In this document: one piece after another, positions 36,755-45,382 of the stretch
Numbering within the stretch: the first letter of the stretch is position 1
Layout: each line of letters begins with the position of its first letter
Source: JAPOXR01 sp963662395
GTDB lineage: Bacteria; Pseudomonadota; Alphaproteobacteria; Rhodobacterales; Rhodobacteraceae
Length of the DNA stretch: 64,000 nt
Direction: 5' to 3'
Assembly: GCA_963662395.1 (NCBI GenBank)
Contig: OY759511.1
Coordinates: forward strand, 124,001 to 188,000
The notes under the pieces: generated by a model
Seen by the model: the letters and a program-made list of their open reading frames with translations, nothing else
The model's database searches: none
Told to the model about the DNA's origin: nothing
Translations under genes and position numbers: made by a program

Positions 36755-36964
36755 TCTTCCTCGGCTGCCTGACTGTTGGCGCAGCTCCGGAATCCCTCCA
36801 CCCGGCCTGCCTTGGCATGCACGATTGATCGCAATTCGCGGCGAATTCAACCCACAAAGCCGATTTCGCCGGGAAGGATTGGCACAGGAATCGCTGCGTT
36901 CAGGTCGATACTGCTGTAATCGCCGGCCCGGAGCCTGTATGCGATTGGGGGAGGTCCGAATGCC

Positions 36965-37405
36965 ATGCGTTGCCTGATCCAGAGAGTTTCCGCTGCCTGC
37001 GTGACCATCGACGGGGATGTTGTCGCCGGGATCGGGCGCGGCCTCCTGGTTTTCGTCTGTGCCATGAAGGGTGATGACGAGGACGTGGCGGCCAGGATGG
37101 CGGCGAAGACTTGCAATCTCAGGATATTTTCCGACCAGGATGGGCGAATGAACCTGTCGGTTGCCGATACCGACGGTTCGATGCTGGTCGTCAGCCAGTT
37201 CACGCTGGCCGCCGATACCAGGCGCGGCAATCGGCCTGGCTCTTCCGCCGCATCCGAGCCGGCGGATGGAGACCGCCTCTACCGGAAATTTGTGGACACC
37301 TGCGCAACCCGGTGCCGGGACGTCAGGACCGGAAGATTCGGAGCCGCGATGTCGGTGGCGCTCGAAAATGACGGCCCGGTCACCATCTGGCTCGATTCCG
37401 ACTGA
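36965..37405 (+). CDS. dtd: D-aminoacyl-tRNA deacylase
   Basis: A 146-residue cytoplasmic enzyme that removes wrongly attached D-amino acids and glycine from tRNA. It starts MRCLIQRVSAACVTIDG, has the hallmark SMLVVSQFTLAADTRRGNRP (the SQxT motif), and ends RFGAAMSVALENDGPVTIWLDS, covering the G-cisP-like region. Note that the usual NxGPVT motif is present as NDGPVT. The tRNA-Asn gene lies 40 bases downstream on the opposite strand. Confidence 0.94.
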   Translation: MRCLIQRVSAACVTIDGDVVAGIGRGLLVFVCAMKGDDEDVAARMAAKTCNLRIFSDQDGRMNLSVADTDGSMLVVSQFTLAADTRRGNRPGSSAASEPADGDRLYRKFVDTCATRCRDVRTGRFGAAMSVALENDGPVTIWLDSD

Positions 37406-37444
37406 TCTTGCCGGCCCGTGTCCCGGTTTTCCATGATGACTGGT

Positions 37445-37519
37445 TGGCTCCGGCGGCAGGATTCGAACCTGCGACCAATTGATTAACAGTCAACTGCTCT
37501 ACCACTGAGCTACGCCGGA
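37445..37519 (-). tRNA. tRNA-Asn (anticodon GTT)
   Basis: Seventy-five bases with encoded CCA. Acceptor stem TCCGGCG/CGCCGGA, D-arm GCTCAGTGGTAGAGC, anticodon stem around loop CTGTTAA with GTT, and T-arm GCAGG/CCTGC with loop TTCGAAT all pair. Decayed accessory genes lie on its 5' side. Confidence 0.95.
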
Positions 37520-37675
37520 TCCGATGTGCCAACTACCAGAGGAAACTCAGGAGGTCTACAGGGATTGCAACCAGTGGGCGCAAGCCCGAGACAGGGGCAG
37601 CATGACGAACACATGTGGGCTACAGGGTGACAGTCCAGGTTCTTGAAATTGAGACCTGGGGTCGAAGATGGATGA

Positions 37676-38070
37676 TTACCTGACTCTGCATTTGGTTGTG
37701 TCAGGAAATCGGCGGTGATCATGGGTAAATGATCCGTTTTTCGATGTCCGGTAGATTCGCCCGGTCTGAGTCGGGATCAGTGCCCGGCTCTTGAATTCCT
37801 GCTGAAAACTCTTGTCGTCAGTGTAAGGGAGGCGAGCACCGCTTGCCTTCGCCAACGCCAGAACATGGGCATCGTTCGAATTGCAATTGGCTGATTTGCG
37901 CAACTGCTGCTCCCATCCATCTGCATCCCTGTCCGGGATTCTGAGAATACGACCGCCTCTTGGTGACTCATCAAACCAAATCCGGAAGCCTGTCTTCAGG
38001 ATCTCCCGTCCTGGTTCCCTCCAACAGCAAGCATCAGGTCACCGGAGTTGGCATGAGGAACGAGTTTCAT
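37676..38070 (-). pseudogene. Degraded PIN-like ribonuclease/toxin gene
   Basis: Leftward remnant starting at ATG 38070 with GGAGG upstream (MKLVPHANSGDLML). The initial frame stops after about 24 codons. A shifted frame then reads GREILKTGFRIWFDES, and later NSNDAHVLALAKASGARLPYTDDKSFQQEF with GRIYRT, the C-terminal acidic-residue pattern of PIN-like proteins. At least one frameshift and likely an internal deletion are needed to join them. PIN domains are Mg-dependent RNases often found as toxins or effectors. It lies 84 bases behind the AAA ATPase remnant, so the two probably formed a pair. Confidence 0.6.
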
Positions 38071-38153
38071 TGCAACCTCCGGGCGGTGTACGGCCGATTG
38101 CCAAAAGCCAAACCCGCCACGGCGGCATCTACCGTAGCGCACATTTCAGAGGT

Positions 38154-39470
38154 TCAACGATCGTTCCAACTCGTCCATGAAAAATCTCCGATTGCCTGGA
38201 GAAGCATTGTGGACGTTCCATCCATTGCAATACTGTGAATATTGACGTCATGGCCTTGGCGTTCGAAGAACAGGATGGATACGTCTTCCGGTTTGAGTTC
38301 CGTCATTCCGTCGCGCACGCTCAGGCGCACTCTGTCGACAATTTGGTCGCCATGAGTTTCAACCAGAATTGTCGTCTGCGGGTCGCAGCCGCGTTGCACG
38401 GGATTGAGCCAAGTCCGGCTTGCGCGCTGGGATGCAAATGCACTTCAGGTTGTTGCAACTGGAGCATGAAGGGTGTCTCTGACCTGTTCAGTTCGAACAA
38501 TAGCGGAAGAATCTGGCTTACTCCGTAGCCAACATCGACGAGGTTGCGCCATGGTCCCCGACCATCTTCCGAGTGTATCCTGACCCGAACAAAAACGGAG
38601 CGCTGCCAGAGACTTCTCCACGCCGATACACCCGTATTTCATCAAACATTCCTGTCTGTTGCCCGCCTGCTTCAATTGCGCCCTTCAATACCCCCCATTG
38701 CTCATGGTTGGCTTCAATCAACGCAGAAAGGCACTCAGGGACACCTGCGCCCCAGGATCCAGGAATCCGGACCGCGGATTGCAGGTCCGCCGTGGTTGAG
38801 GTCGAATGGGAGCAATTGCGGTCGGTGAAGTAAACGAAGGAGCGGACTGAATCCTTGCCCGAATATCCTGAAATGGAGTCAGCACCGGATTGCCGAAATT
38901 CAAGGGGTCCTGATCTCGGATTGGCGACAATTCTGAATCCGGCCGAGGGCTGCGTTTCATGAAATCCGGAAATGAGAGCAGACCCCACGCATCGGACGGC
39001 GGCCGTTCCAAGATGCCGAGTTCCTTGCCCTCATCGGCCTCGCCTTCAAGAACGCCAACTGTGTTGATCTGTTCGGGCGTCAATTCCGACACTCCCGTCT
39101 GCGAGGTTGTGCCACGAGATGGATGACCGTGGGTTGGCGATGCGTAGTTCATGGACCTCGGTAATGAACGACCCCTTCCGGAACACTGCTTCGCAATTCC
39201 AGTCTCCGATTTCAAAGCCGGCGAAAAATTCCTGTGCCCGGCTGTCGCCGCCCGCAGGTAGATGTACGATCTCCCGGAACGAGCCGAGGTCGTATGGCTC
39301 GTTCTTGAAGTCCGGTTGGCGACGATCCTGATAGGCGACTTCCCACAGGATTCGGATCATCGCCATGAATGAAGTCTTGCCAATGCTGTTGTCGCCGACC
39401 AACAGCGTCAACGGAGCGAGACGGGCCGTCTGCCGCTCTCCGAAGCACCGGAAATTCCTGATTGCCGGGC
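38154..39470 (-). pseudogene. Degraded AAA ATPase gene (AAA_15/DUF3696-like)
   Basis: Leftward remnant spread over several frames. The N-terminal part reads IRNFRCFGERQTARLAPL then LVGDNSIGKTSFMAMIRILWEVAY (Walker A) and PYDLGSFREIVH in one frame up to about 39046. Middle pieces PQPRRTCNP and WGVLKGAIEAGGQQTGMFDEIRV fall in two other frames. The C-terminal part VETHGDQIVDRVRLSVRDG, PEDVSILFFERQGHDVNIHSI is in a further frame ending at 38154. The order and direction match an AAA_15 ATPase ending in a DUF3696-like tail. No start codon is intact and at least three frameshifts are needed, so it is dead. Confidence 0.65.
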
Positions 39471-39744
39471 TATCCGTTGGTGACCCCGCGAAGCGTCAGC
39501 ATCCCGACACAGGACCATGAATTGCAGTCAAGTCGGGCGGCAGTATCGGGCTCCGCGGCTGGTTGAGGGAATTGACCTGATGCCATGCGGCGGTGGCAGT
39601 GAGGCAGGCAGACCCTGCCAGGCAGGACTCGGCGGAAATCCACTGCCCAGCCAGGCCTCATCGAGGATCTGTGGAGCAGGATCCGGCAGACTCGATCCAC
39701 CCCATTTCGTCATCACCAACTCCTGGCCATGTCCCCCGGCCCCC

Positions 39745-40653
39745 TCAATCCAGCAGCGAGAATCGGTGGTGGCTGGCGGTGGACCCTTCGTGCAGTTGAA
39801 CCCTTCCCCGGGTCAGGAGGTCAAGGAGGTGGGCCAGGACATTCCGCTCGGCATAGCGAGCGAGACCCGGATGCAGGTCCTGGTAGATTGCCATGGTGAT
39901 CGCCGTCACCGTGGCCGGGCCGGGCCGGAGGCAGGCGACGATCGAATGCTCCCGGGCCAGCCGGTGGTCGTGCTGTGACTGCAATTCCGACCGGGGGTCG
40001 AGAATCGGCCCGCCATGGCCTGGAAAATAGGTGCCTTCCGGTCGGGCCATCAGTTTCTGCAGCGAGCGCATATACGCGCCCATGTCGCCATCCGGCGGCG
40101 ATACCAGTGTCGTGGACCAGCCCATCACATGGTCGCCGGTAAACATGCAACTCCGCTCCGGCCAGGCAAAGCACAGGTGGTCGCCGGTATGTCCGGGAGT
40201 CCGGACCGCCTCGATGGTCCATTCGCTGGAGGAGATGGTCTCGCCATCGGCCAGCGTCCGGTCGGGTCTGAAGGCCCGATCCATGCCCTCGCCGCCGCCG
40301 AGATCGATCGCGGCAGCAAGTTCCTGCAGTCGAGGGCTGCAAAGGCCGGCTGAAGGCGACCAGCCCAGCAATTCGGCGCCGGTGGCCCTTGCCAGCCGGG
40401 GAGCCAGCGCCGTGTGGTCGAGATGGGCGTGGGTGACGAGGATCCTGCTGATGGCATTGCCGGCTCCGACCTCCTGCATGATCCGATCGAAATGCCCGCC
40501 ATCATCCGGACCGGGATCGATGATGGCCAGTTCGGCCAATCCCAGGAGATAGGTGTTGGTCCCGGAGGCCGTCATCCTCGAGGGGTTCGGAGCGGTAATG
40601 CAGCGCAGCCCCTGCCGGAGGAGCTGCACGGCTCGCCGGGAATCGGGGCTCAT
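39745..40653 (-). CDS. Metallo-beta-lactamase fold hydrolase (LACTB2-like)
   Basis: A 302-residue MBL-fold enzyme with the zinc-binding THAHLDHTALAP motif (HxHxDH), then TPGHTGDHLCF, FTGDHVMGW and the later FPGHGGPI. The layout plus a C-terminal winged-helix-like region (ARYAERNVLAHLLDLLTRGRVQL) resembles LACTB2-type proteins, which include RNA-cleaving and thioester-hydrolysing members. The natural substrate cannot be stated. ATG 40653 gives the first plausible start. It is divergent from the sensor kinase gene with 309 bases between. Confidence 0.85.
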   Translation of the reverse strand: MSPDSRRAVQLLRQGLRCITAPNPSRMTASGTNTYLLGLAELAIIDPGPDDGGHFDRIMQEVGAGNAISRILVTHAHLDHTALAPRLARATGAELLGWSPSAGLCSPRLQELAAAIDLGGGEGMDRAFRPDRTLADGETISSSEWTIEAVRTPGHTGDHLCFAWPERSCMFTGDHVMGWSTTLVSPPDGDMGAYMRSLQKLMARPEGTYFPGHGGPILDPRSELQSQHDHRLAREHSIVACLRPGPATVTAITMAIYQDLHPGLARYAERNVLAHLLDLLTRGRVQLHEGSTASHHRFSLLD

Positions 40654-40962
40654 CGGCCAGTTCCGTCGGCATGCCGTATCGAGGATTGCCTCACGCAGGT
40701 GTCATCGATGCAGTTGCGGTAATCCACGGTTGCGCCCCTTGGGTCGAACGATAGAATTGCACCATGGTCGATCGATTTTGCGGATACAAGCCTGACCCGG
40801 CCACGATGCCGATGCCTTCGCCACAGCGATCGAGGGGTATCGGGCGGAACGGGCAGATCGTGAGGCTTTCCTGTCTCCCTGCGGAGGGGATGTCGATGAT
40901 CGTTGTGCAGGACAAGTGACTCGACCTGGCCAGGAGACGGTCGGGCACCGATCGGTGGCAAG
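40654..40962. other. Divergent intergenic region, no regulator gene
   Basis: It separates the MBL hydrolase and the sensor kinase. A response regulator gene would be expected before an EnvZ-like kinase, but no receiver-domain frame fits here. Small frames have no family likeness. Confidence 0.5.
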
Positions 40963-42345
40963 ATGTCGGCGACACTGAAGGCCATTTTTCCCAAGGGACT
41001 CAGGGGCCGGGCCATCCTGATCATGCTCTTTCCGGTCATCATGCTGCAGTTGATCGTGGCCGCAACCATCATCCAGCGTCATTTCGACCGGGTGACCCGG
41101 CAGATGGTGGCCAATGTCGAGCCGCATGTACGCCTGGTGCTGTCCCGGATCAGTTCGGCATCCGATATCGAGGATGCGATCAACCGAGTCACGCCGATCA
41201 CGGTCCCGGTCAACATGAAGGTGGTCATCGATGCCAACCCGGAGCGGACGCATGTCGACCGGCGGGGAGTGTTCGACCTGTCCGGCAGGATCGTCATCGA
41301 CGAATTGCGGACCACGATTCCGAGCATCACCTCGATCGACCTGCTCGAGGATGATTCCAGCCTCCAGGTCAGGGCGACCACCCCGCATGGAATGGCGGTG
41401 ATCACCCTGCAACGGGGGGTGGTGTCGCCTTCCAACCCTCACCAGTTGCTGGTTCTCATGGTCTTCGCCGGGATTGTCATGACCCTGATTGCCTATGCTT
41501 TCCTGCGCAACCAGCTACGTCCGATCATCAGGCTTGCCGACGCCTCCAAGGCTTTTGGCCAGGGACAGCATCTGGCCATCCACGAGGCGGGTGCCACCGA
41601 GGTGAGGGAGGCAACACGGGCCTTCATCGACATGCGGGACCGGATCGAGGAGCACCTAGAACAGCGAGCAGAGTTGCTGACCAATATCGGCCATGATCTT
41701 CGTACCCCGCTGACCAGGATTCGAATTGGCCTGGAAATGCTGGATGACACGCCGGAAACCAATGCACTGATCTCCGACGTGAAGAACATGACCTTCATGA
41801 TCAGGGAATTGCTGGATTTCACGCGCGATTCCGTCGCCGAACAGCCGGAACTGATTTCGCCGCTCGAACTTCTCGAGGAGCTGGTGGAGAAATCAACCTA
41901 TGCAGGCCAGGAAATCTCCCTGGTCAATCGAGCGAGGCTTGACCGCCAGCGCCAAATCCTGGCCCGGCCCACCTCCATTCTCAGGGCAGTCGAGAACCTG
42001 GTCGGCAATGCCGACAACTATGCCGGGCAGTGCCTCCTGACCCTGGAGTCGGCCTCCGGGGTGCTACGGATAGTTGTCGAGGATGATGGCCCGGGAATTC
42101 CGTCCGAGGATCGTGATCGGGCCTTGCGCGCCTTCTCCAGGCTCGACCGCGCCCGCAACCTTGACCGTGGCGGAAGCGTGGGCCTCGGCCTGACGATTGC
42201 CCTCGACGTGGCAGTTCAGCATGGCGGCTCGTTGTCGTTGGGATCCAGCGACGAGCTTGGGGGGCTCAAGGCCACTCTCGAGCTGCCGCTGGCCATGGAT
42301 GATGACGCAGCAGGCAAGGAAGGCATCGCGGAAGACAAGTGGTAG
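40963..42345 (+). CDS. envZ: EnvZ-like sensor histidine kinase
   Basis: A 460-residue inner-membrane sensor. Two hydrophobic segments (about residues 18-38 and 165-187) flank a periplasmic domain of about 125 residues. A HAMP domain follows (RNQLRPIIRLADASKAFG), then the phosphorylated-histidine box NIGHDLRTPLTRIRIGLEML and the ATPase domain with ENLVGNADNY, VVEDDGPGIP and GSVGLGLTIALDVAVQHGG. This combination is EnvZ-type, usually paired with OmpR for osmotic or envelope control. No response regulator is adjacent. ATG 40963 is the natural start. Its stop codon lies inside the converging CAU tRNA gene. Confidence 0.88.
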   Translation: MSATLKAIFPKGLRGRAILIMLFPVIMLQLIVAATIIQRHFDRVTRQMVANVEPHVRLVLSRISSASDIEDAINRVTPITVPVNMKVVIDANPERTHVDRRGVFDLSGRIVIDELRTTIPSITSIDLLEDDSSLQVRATTPHGMAVITLQRGVVSPSNPHQLLVLMVFAGIVMTLIAYAFLRNQLRPIIRLADASKAFGQGQHLAIHEAGATEVREATRAFIDMRDRIEEHLEQRAELLTNIGHDLRTPLTRIRIGLEMLDDTPETNALISDVKNMTFMIRELLDFTRDSVAEQPELISPLELLEELVEKSTYAGQEISLVNRARLDRQRQILARPTSILRAVENLVGNADNYAGQCLLTLESASGVLRIVVEDDGPGIPSEDRDRALRAFSRLDRARNLDRGGSVGLGLTIALDVAVQHGGSLSLGSSDELGGLKATLELPLAMDDDAAGKEGIAEDKW

Positions 42346-42416
42346 GCCCGGAGGGACTCGAACCCCCAACCTAAGCGTTATGAGCGCTCAGCTCTAACCA
42401 ATTGAGCTACGGGCCC
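42340..42416 (-). tRNA. tRNA with CAT anticodon (Met, or Ile2 read by lysidine)
   Basis: Seventy-seven bases with encoded CCA. Acceptor stem GGGCCCG/CGGGCCT, D-arm GCTCAATTGGTTAGAGC, anticodon stem AAGCG-like around loop CTCATAA, and T-arm GGGGG/TCCCT-type with loop TTCGAGT. A CAT anticodon in an elongator-like body could be tRNA-Met or tRNA-Ile2; it is not an initiator, since the first pair is matched. I favour Met but cannot exclude Ile2. The last six bases overlap the end of the kinase gene on the other strand. Confidence 0.9.
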
Positions 42417-42611
42417 TTTCAAACCTGCAATATGATCAGGCCTGCCTGAGGTCAAGCCGGGCCGGACCCGTTTCGGGGAGGTGGGCGGCCAGCGGGTCGT
42501 CCCTGCCCGTACCGGCCGCCTGGGAGCGTGACCCAGGGCCGCCGGGGATCACGCGGTGCCAGCGTGCATGTCGCCTGCTTGCGGGATGGCCGCATTCCGG
42601 ACCAGCGAATT

Positions 42612-43031
42612 TCAACCGGTGATTTCGGTCCCGGAGAAGAAGAAGGCGATCTCGGTTGCCGCCGTTTCCGGGCTGTCCGAGCCGTGCACCGAGTTTTCGG
42701 TAAGGGAGACGGCAAAATCCCTGCGAATGGTTCCGGCTTCGGCATCGGCCGGATTGGTTGCCCCCATGACCGTCCGGTTTCGAAGGACGGAATCATCTCC
42801 CTCCAGAACCTGCACCACCACGGGACCTGATATCATGAAGTCGCACAGTTCGTCGTAGAAAGGCCGGTCACGGTGAACATCGTAGAATTGTTCTGCCTGG
42901 CTTCGTGTCATCCGGATGCGCTTCTGGGCGACGACGGCCAACCCGGACTCCTCCAGCCGGGCAATGATTCTCCCCGTCAAATGGCGGCGGGTTGCGTCGG
43001 GCTTGATGATGGAGAGCGTGCGTTCGGCCAC
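42612..43031 (-). CDS. ndk: Nucleoside diphosphate kinase
   Basis: A 139-residue enzyme equalising nucleoside triphosphate pools. The start VAERTLSIIKPDATRRHLTG, FMISGPVVVQVLEG, RTVMGATNPADAEAGTIR and NSVHGSDS with the phospho-histidine are canonical. GTG 43031 is chosen with GGGGA upstream; the frame extends 41 codons further without sense. The genes holC and pepA lie upstream in the same direction, the common alphaproteobacterial order. Confidence 0.95.
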   Translation of the reverse strand: MAERTLSIIKPDATRRHLTGRIIARLEESGLAVVAQKRIRMTRSQAEQFYDVHRDRPFYDELCDFMISGPVVVQVLEGDDSVLRNRTVMGATNPADAEAGTIRRDFAVSLTENSVHGSDSPETAATEIAFFFSGTEITG

Positions 43032-43154
43032 TGGAAGTCCCCGTATTGCTGAAGGTATGTCGGTCTGACGGGCACCGCCACTACATCCGCCATTGCCGGT
43101 TTGCAACCACTGGCCAGCAGGGATTCCGGATCGAGAGAGCCAGGCCGGCGGCAA

Positions 43155-43640
43155 TCACGGCACTTCCGGGAGGTTCTCCGATGCTTTCAGGTTCCACCCT
43201 TCACCGGAATGCTCCCAGTACTTGATCGGCGCCTCTGCGGCCTTCAATGTCTTCCACAGCCGACGCGCAGCCGACAGTTCCTCCTGCTCGCTCCCGTCGA
43301 ACATGATCGAAACCCTTCGAAATTCCCCGATCTCACCCGGGTCGAGATCAAATGTGCGGTACATGACCAGCGCGTCCGGCCGGTTGGCCGAATTTCGCTC
43401 CGTGGTCAGCAGGATTGGCTGATCCTCGTCAAACTGGCCGCCGGCCAGGCCGTGCGGCAGGAATCCGTTCTGTGGCACCCGCCACAGCGCATCATCCACC
43501 TCGCTGGCCTGGCTTTTCGACTGGAACCTCACGGCAACCCGCCAGCCCTGCCGCCGCGACCGGACCAGGACCGATCGAAGCGTGGCTTCCCGGTTCTGGC
43601 GCCCGACCTGGTAGAAGAAGGTTTCAGCCAGCCGTTTCAA
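43155..43640 (-). CDS. holC: DNA polymerase III chi subunit
   Basis: A 161-residue clamp-loader accessory protein linking the polymerase to single-strand binding protein. HolC marks are ETFFYQVGRQNREATLRSVLVRSRRQGWRVAVRF, VDDALWRVPQNGFLPHGLAG, QPILLTTE, RTFDLDPGEIGEFRRVSIMFDG and RRLWKTLKAAEAPIKYWEHS. ATG 43640 overlaps the pepA 3' end by 17 bases, so translation is coupled to pepA. Confidence 0.93.
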   Translation of the reverse strand: MKRLAETFFYQVGRQNREATLRSVLVRSRRQGWRVAVRFQSKSQASEVDDALWRVPQNGFLPHGLAGGQFDEDQPILLTTERNSANRPDALVMYRTFDLDPGEIGEFRRVSIMFDGSEQEELSAARRLWKTLKAAEAPIKYWEHSGEGWNLKASENLPEVP

Positions 43641-45096
43641 AACTGGTCCTGATCAGCCTGTCGAGGGCTCGAACGCCCCATCCTGTTCCCCCTTTCGGCG
43701 AGAAGCCGGTTCCCGAGCCCGAATAGGCCACGCCGGCAATGTCCATGTGCATCCAGGGGATTTCCGGCTTGACAAAACGCTTGAGGAACTGGGCGGCGGT
43801 GATCGACCCGGCCCCCCTGCCGCCGACATTCTGGATGTCGGCAACCCGGGATTCAAGAAGCTTGTCATACGGATCATGAAGCGGCATCCTCCATTGGAGT
43901 TCGTCCTCGAACTCGGCCGCCGCCCGGAAGGCGGAATAGAGCTCGTCATCATTCGAAAACACGCCGGCCAGCTCATTGCCGAGCCCGACGATAATGGCGC
44001 CGGTCAGCGTGGCAAGATCGATCATCGCCGCAGGGCTGTAGGTCTGCTGCGCATACCACAACAGGTCACCGAGTACCAGGCGCCCCTCGGCGTCGGTATT
44101 GGTGACTTCGACCGTGTCACCCTTCATGGTCTTCACGACATCACCCGGTCTTTGCGCATTGCCACCGGGCATGTTTTCCACCAGGCCAAGCAGGCCGACC
44201 ACATTGGCCCTGGCCTTCCGGCGGGCCAGCGTCCGCATGACGCCGGCAACCACGGCCGAGCCGGCCATGTCCATGGTCATCTCTTCCATCTTGGCGGCCG
44301 GCTTCAACGAAATCCCGCCGGTGTCGAACACCACCCCCTTGCCGACCAGCGCCACCGGTGGCCCCGACGCATTCTTCCACTCGATGACGGCAACCCTGGA
44401 CGAGGTGGTCGAGGCCTCGCCGACCGCCAGCAGCGCACGCATGCCCAGTTCCCGAAGCTGACCCTCTTCCATGATGGTAACCGACAGCCCGTGCTCCCGG
44501 AGATCCTCCATCCGCCTGGCGTATTCGGTGGTTGACAGGACATTTGCCGGCTCATTGACCAGGTCTCTTGCCGCGTGGACGCCCTCGACCGCCGCCGCCA
44601 TCTCCCGGTAGGCATGCCGGGCGGCATCAGGCACGTCGGTCATGATCGTCACCTTGCCGACGGTGCCGTCCTTGCCATTCCTGCCGGTGCGGTGCCGGTC
44701 AAAGGAATAGCTGCGCAGAGCAATCCCCTGGGCAAGGCATTCGACCTGCTTCAACCCGCTGGCCAGGACCAGCAATCCGGATTTTCCGGTGCGACCGGCA
44801 ATTCCGGCGCCTGCCTTCCTGGCCTCGGTCGCTGTTGCGTCAGCCGGCAGCTTGACCAGGACCAGCGAGTCGGCGGCACTGCCATGCGGATACAGGATCC
44901 TCCGGTTTTCGGCATTCTTGAGCTTGGAAAACCTGTCGTCTCCGGCAAACCTGCCGATCTGTTCCTGGAAGAGTTTCTCCTGGCCGCCGGAAATTGCCTT
45001 GCCATCCGGCGAAACCAGGGTCGCAACGGTTCCGGAGAATTCGGCGGCACGGTCATGATCGAGGGGTTCAAAGTCTATCTGTGGTGATGTGGTCAC
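43624..45096 (-). CDS. pepA: Leucyl aminopeptidase (cytosol aminopeptidase)
   Basis: A 490-residue two-metal aminopeptidase of family M17, normally hexameric. The N-terminal macro-like domain is followed by the catalytic domain with ARDLVNEPANVL, VALVGKGVVFDTGGISLKP, DMAGSAVVAGVM, the signature NTDAEGRLVLGDLLWYA and the C-terminal WMHMDIAGVAYSG. GTG 45096 is chosen with GGGA upstream (first residues VTTSPQIDFE). An upstream extension to 45414 runs through poor codons and is rejected. It is divergent from the lptFG operon, as usual. Confidence 0.94.
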   Translation of the reverse strand: MTTSPQIDFEPLDHDRAAEFSGTVATLVSPDGKAISGGQEKLFQEQIGRFAGDDRFSKLKNAENRRILYPHGSAADSLVLVKLPADATATEARKAGAGIAGRTGKSGLLVLASGLKQVECLAQGIALRSYSFDRHRTGRNGKDGTVGKVTIMTDVPDAARHAYREMAAAVEGVHAARDLVNEPANVLSTTEYARRMEDLREHGLSVTIMEEGQLRELGMRALLAVGEASTTSSRVAVIEWKNASGPPVALVGKGVVFDTGGISLKPAAKMEEMTMDMAGSAVVAGVMRTLARRKARANVVGLLGLVENMPGGNAQRPGDVVKTMKGDTVEVTNTDAEGRLVLGDLLWYAQQTYSPAAMIDLATLTGAIIVGLGNELAGVFSNDDELYSAFRAAAEFEDELQWRMPLHDPYDKLLESRVADIQNVGGRGAGSITAAQFLKRFVKPEIPWMHMDIAGVAYSGSGTGFSPKGGTGWGVRALDRLIRTSFETAG

Positions 45097-45382
45097 TGTG
45101 CAATCCCGACAAGTTCTGAAACTCGTGCGTGCATAAGCCCCGGCACCGGCAATTTCCAGTTGCTTTCCCGATACGGGCCATCCCTTTGTTCCGGCAGGGT
45201 GGCGGCCACTCCCGGACGCTTCGCGGCCCCGGCTCGCATGCAGTTGCCGGGGCGGACCGACCGGCGACCGTCTTCGCTGCTCGCTTGTCATCCGTGAGGA
45301 CAATTCCATGCCTTGGCCAACCGCCATGTCCTGGATCAAGGTGCCGGAGATCAGCATTTTCCCTACATATTCGCATTCGATA

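Noticed and set aside
37445..39470. tRNA-Asn as the attachment site of an integrated island
   Set aside because: The decayed genes lie on the 5' side of the tRNA, while integrases use the 3' end. No integrase and no repeat of the tRNA end were found.
38154..39470. PARIS-type defence gene (AriA)
   Set aside because: The ATPase pieces resemble an AAA_15 ATPase with a DUF3696-like tail and the neighbour is PIN-like, not the DUF4435 partner of PARIS.
40691..41072. A small leftward gene upstream of the MBL hydrolase
   Set aside because: Overlapping short frames have no ribosome site, no family likeness and run into the kinase gene.
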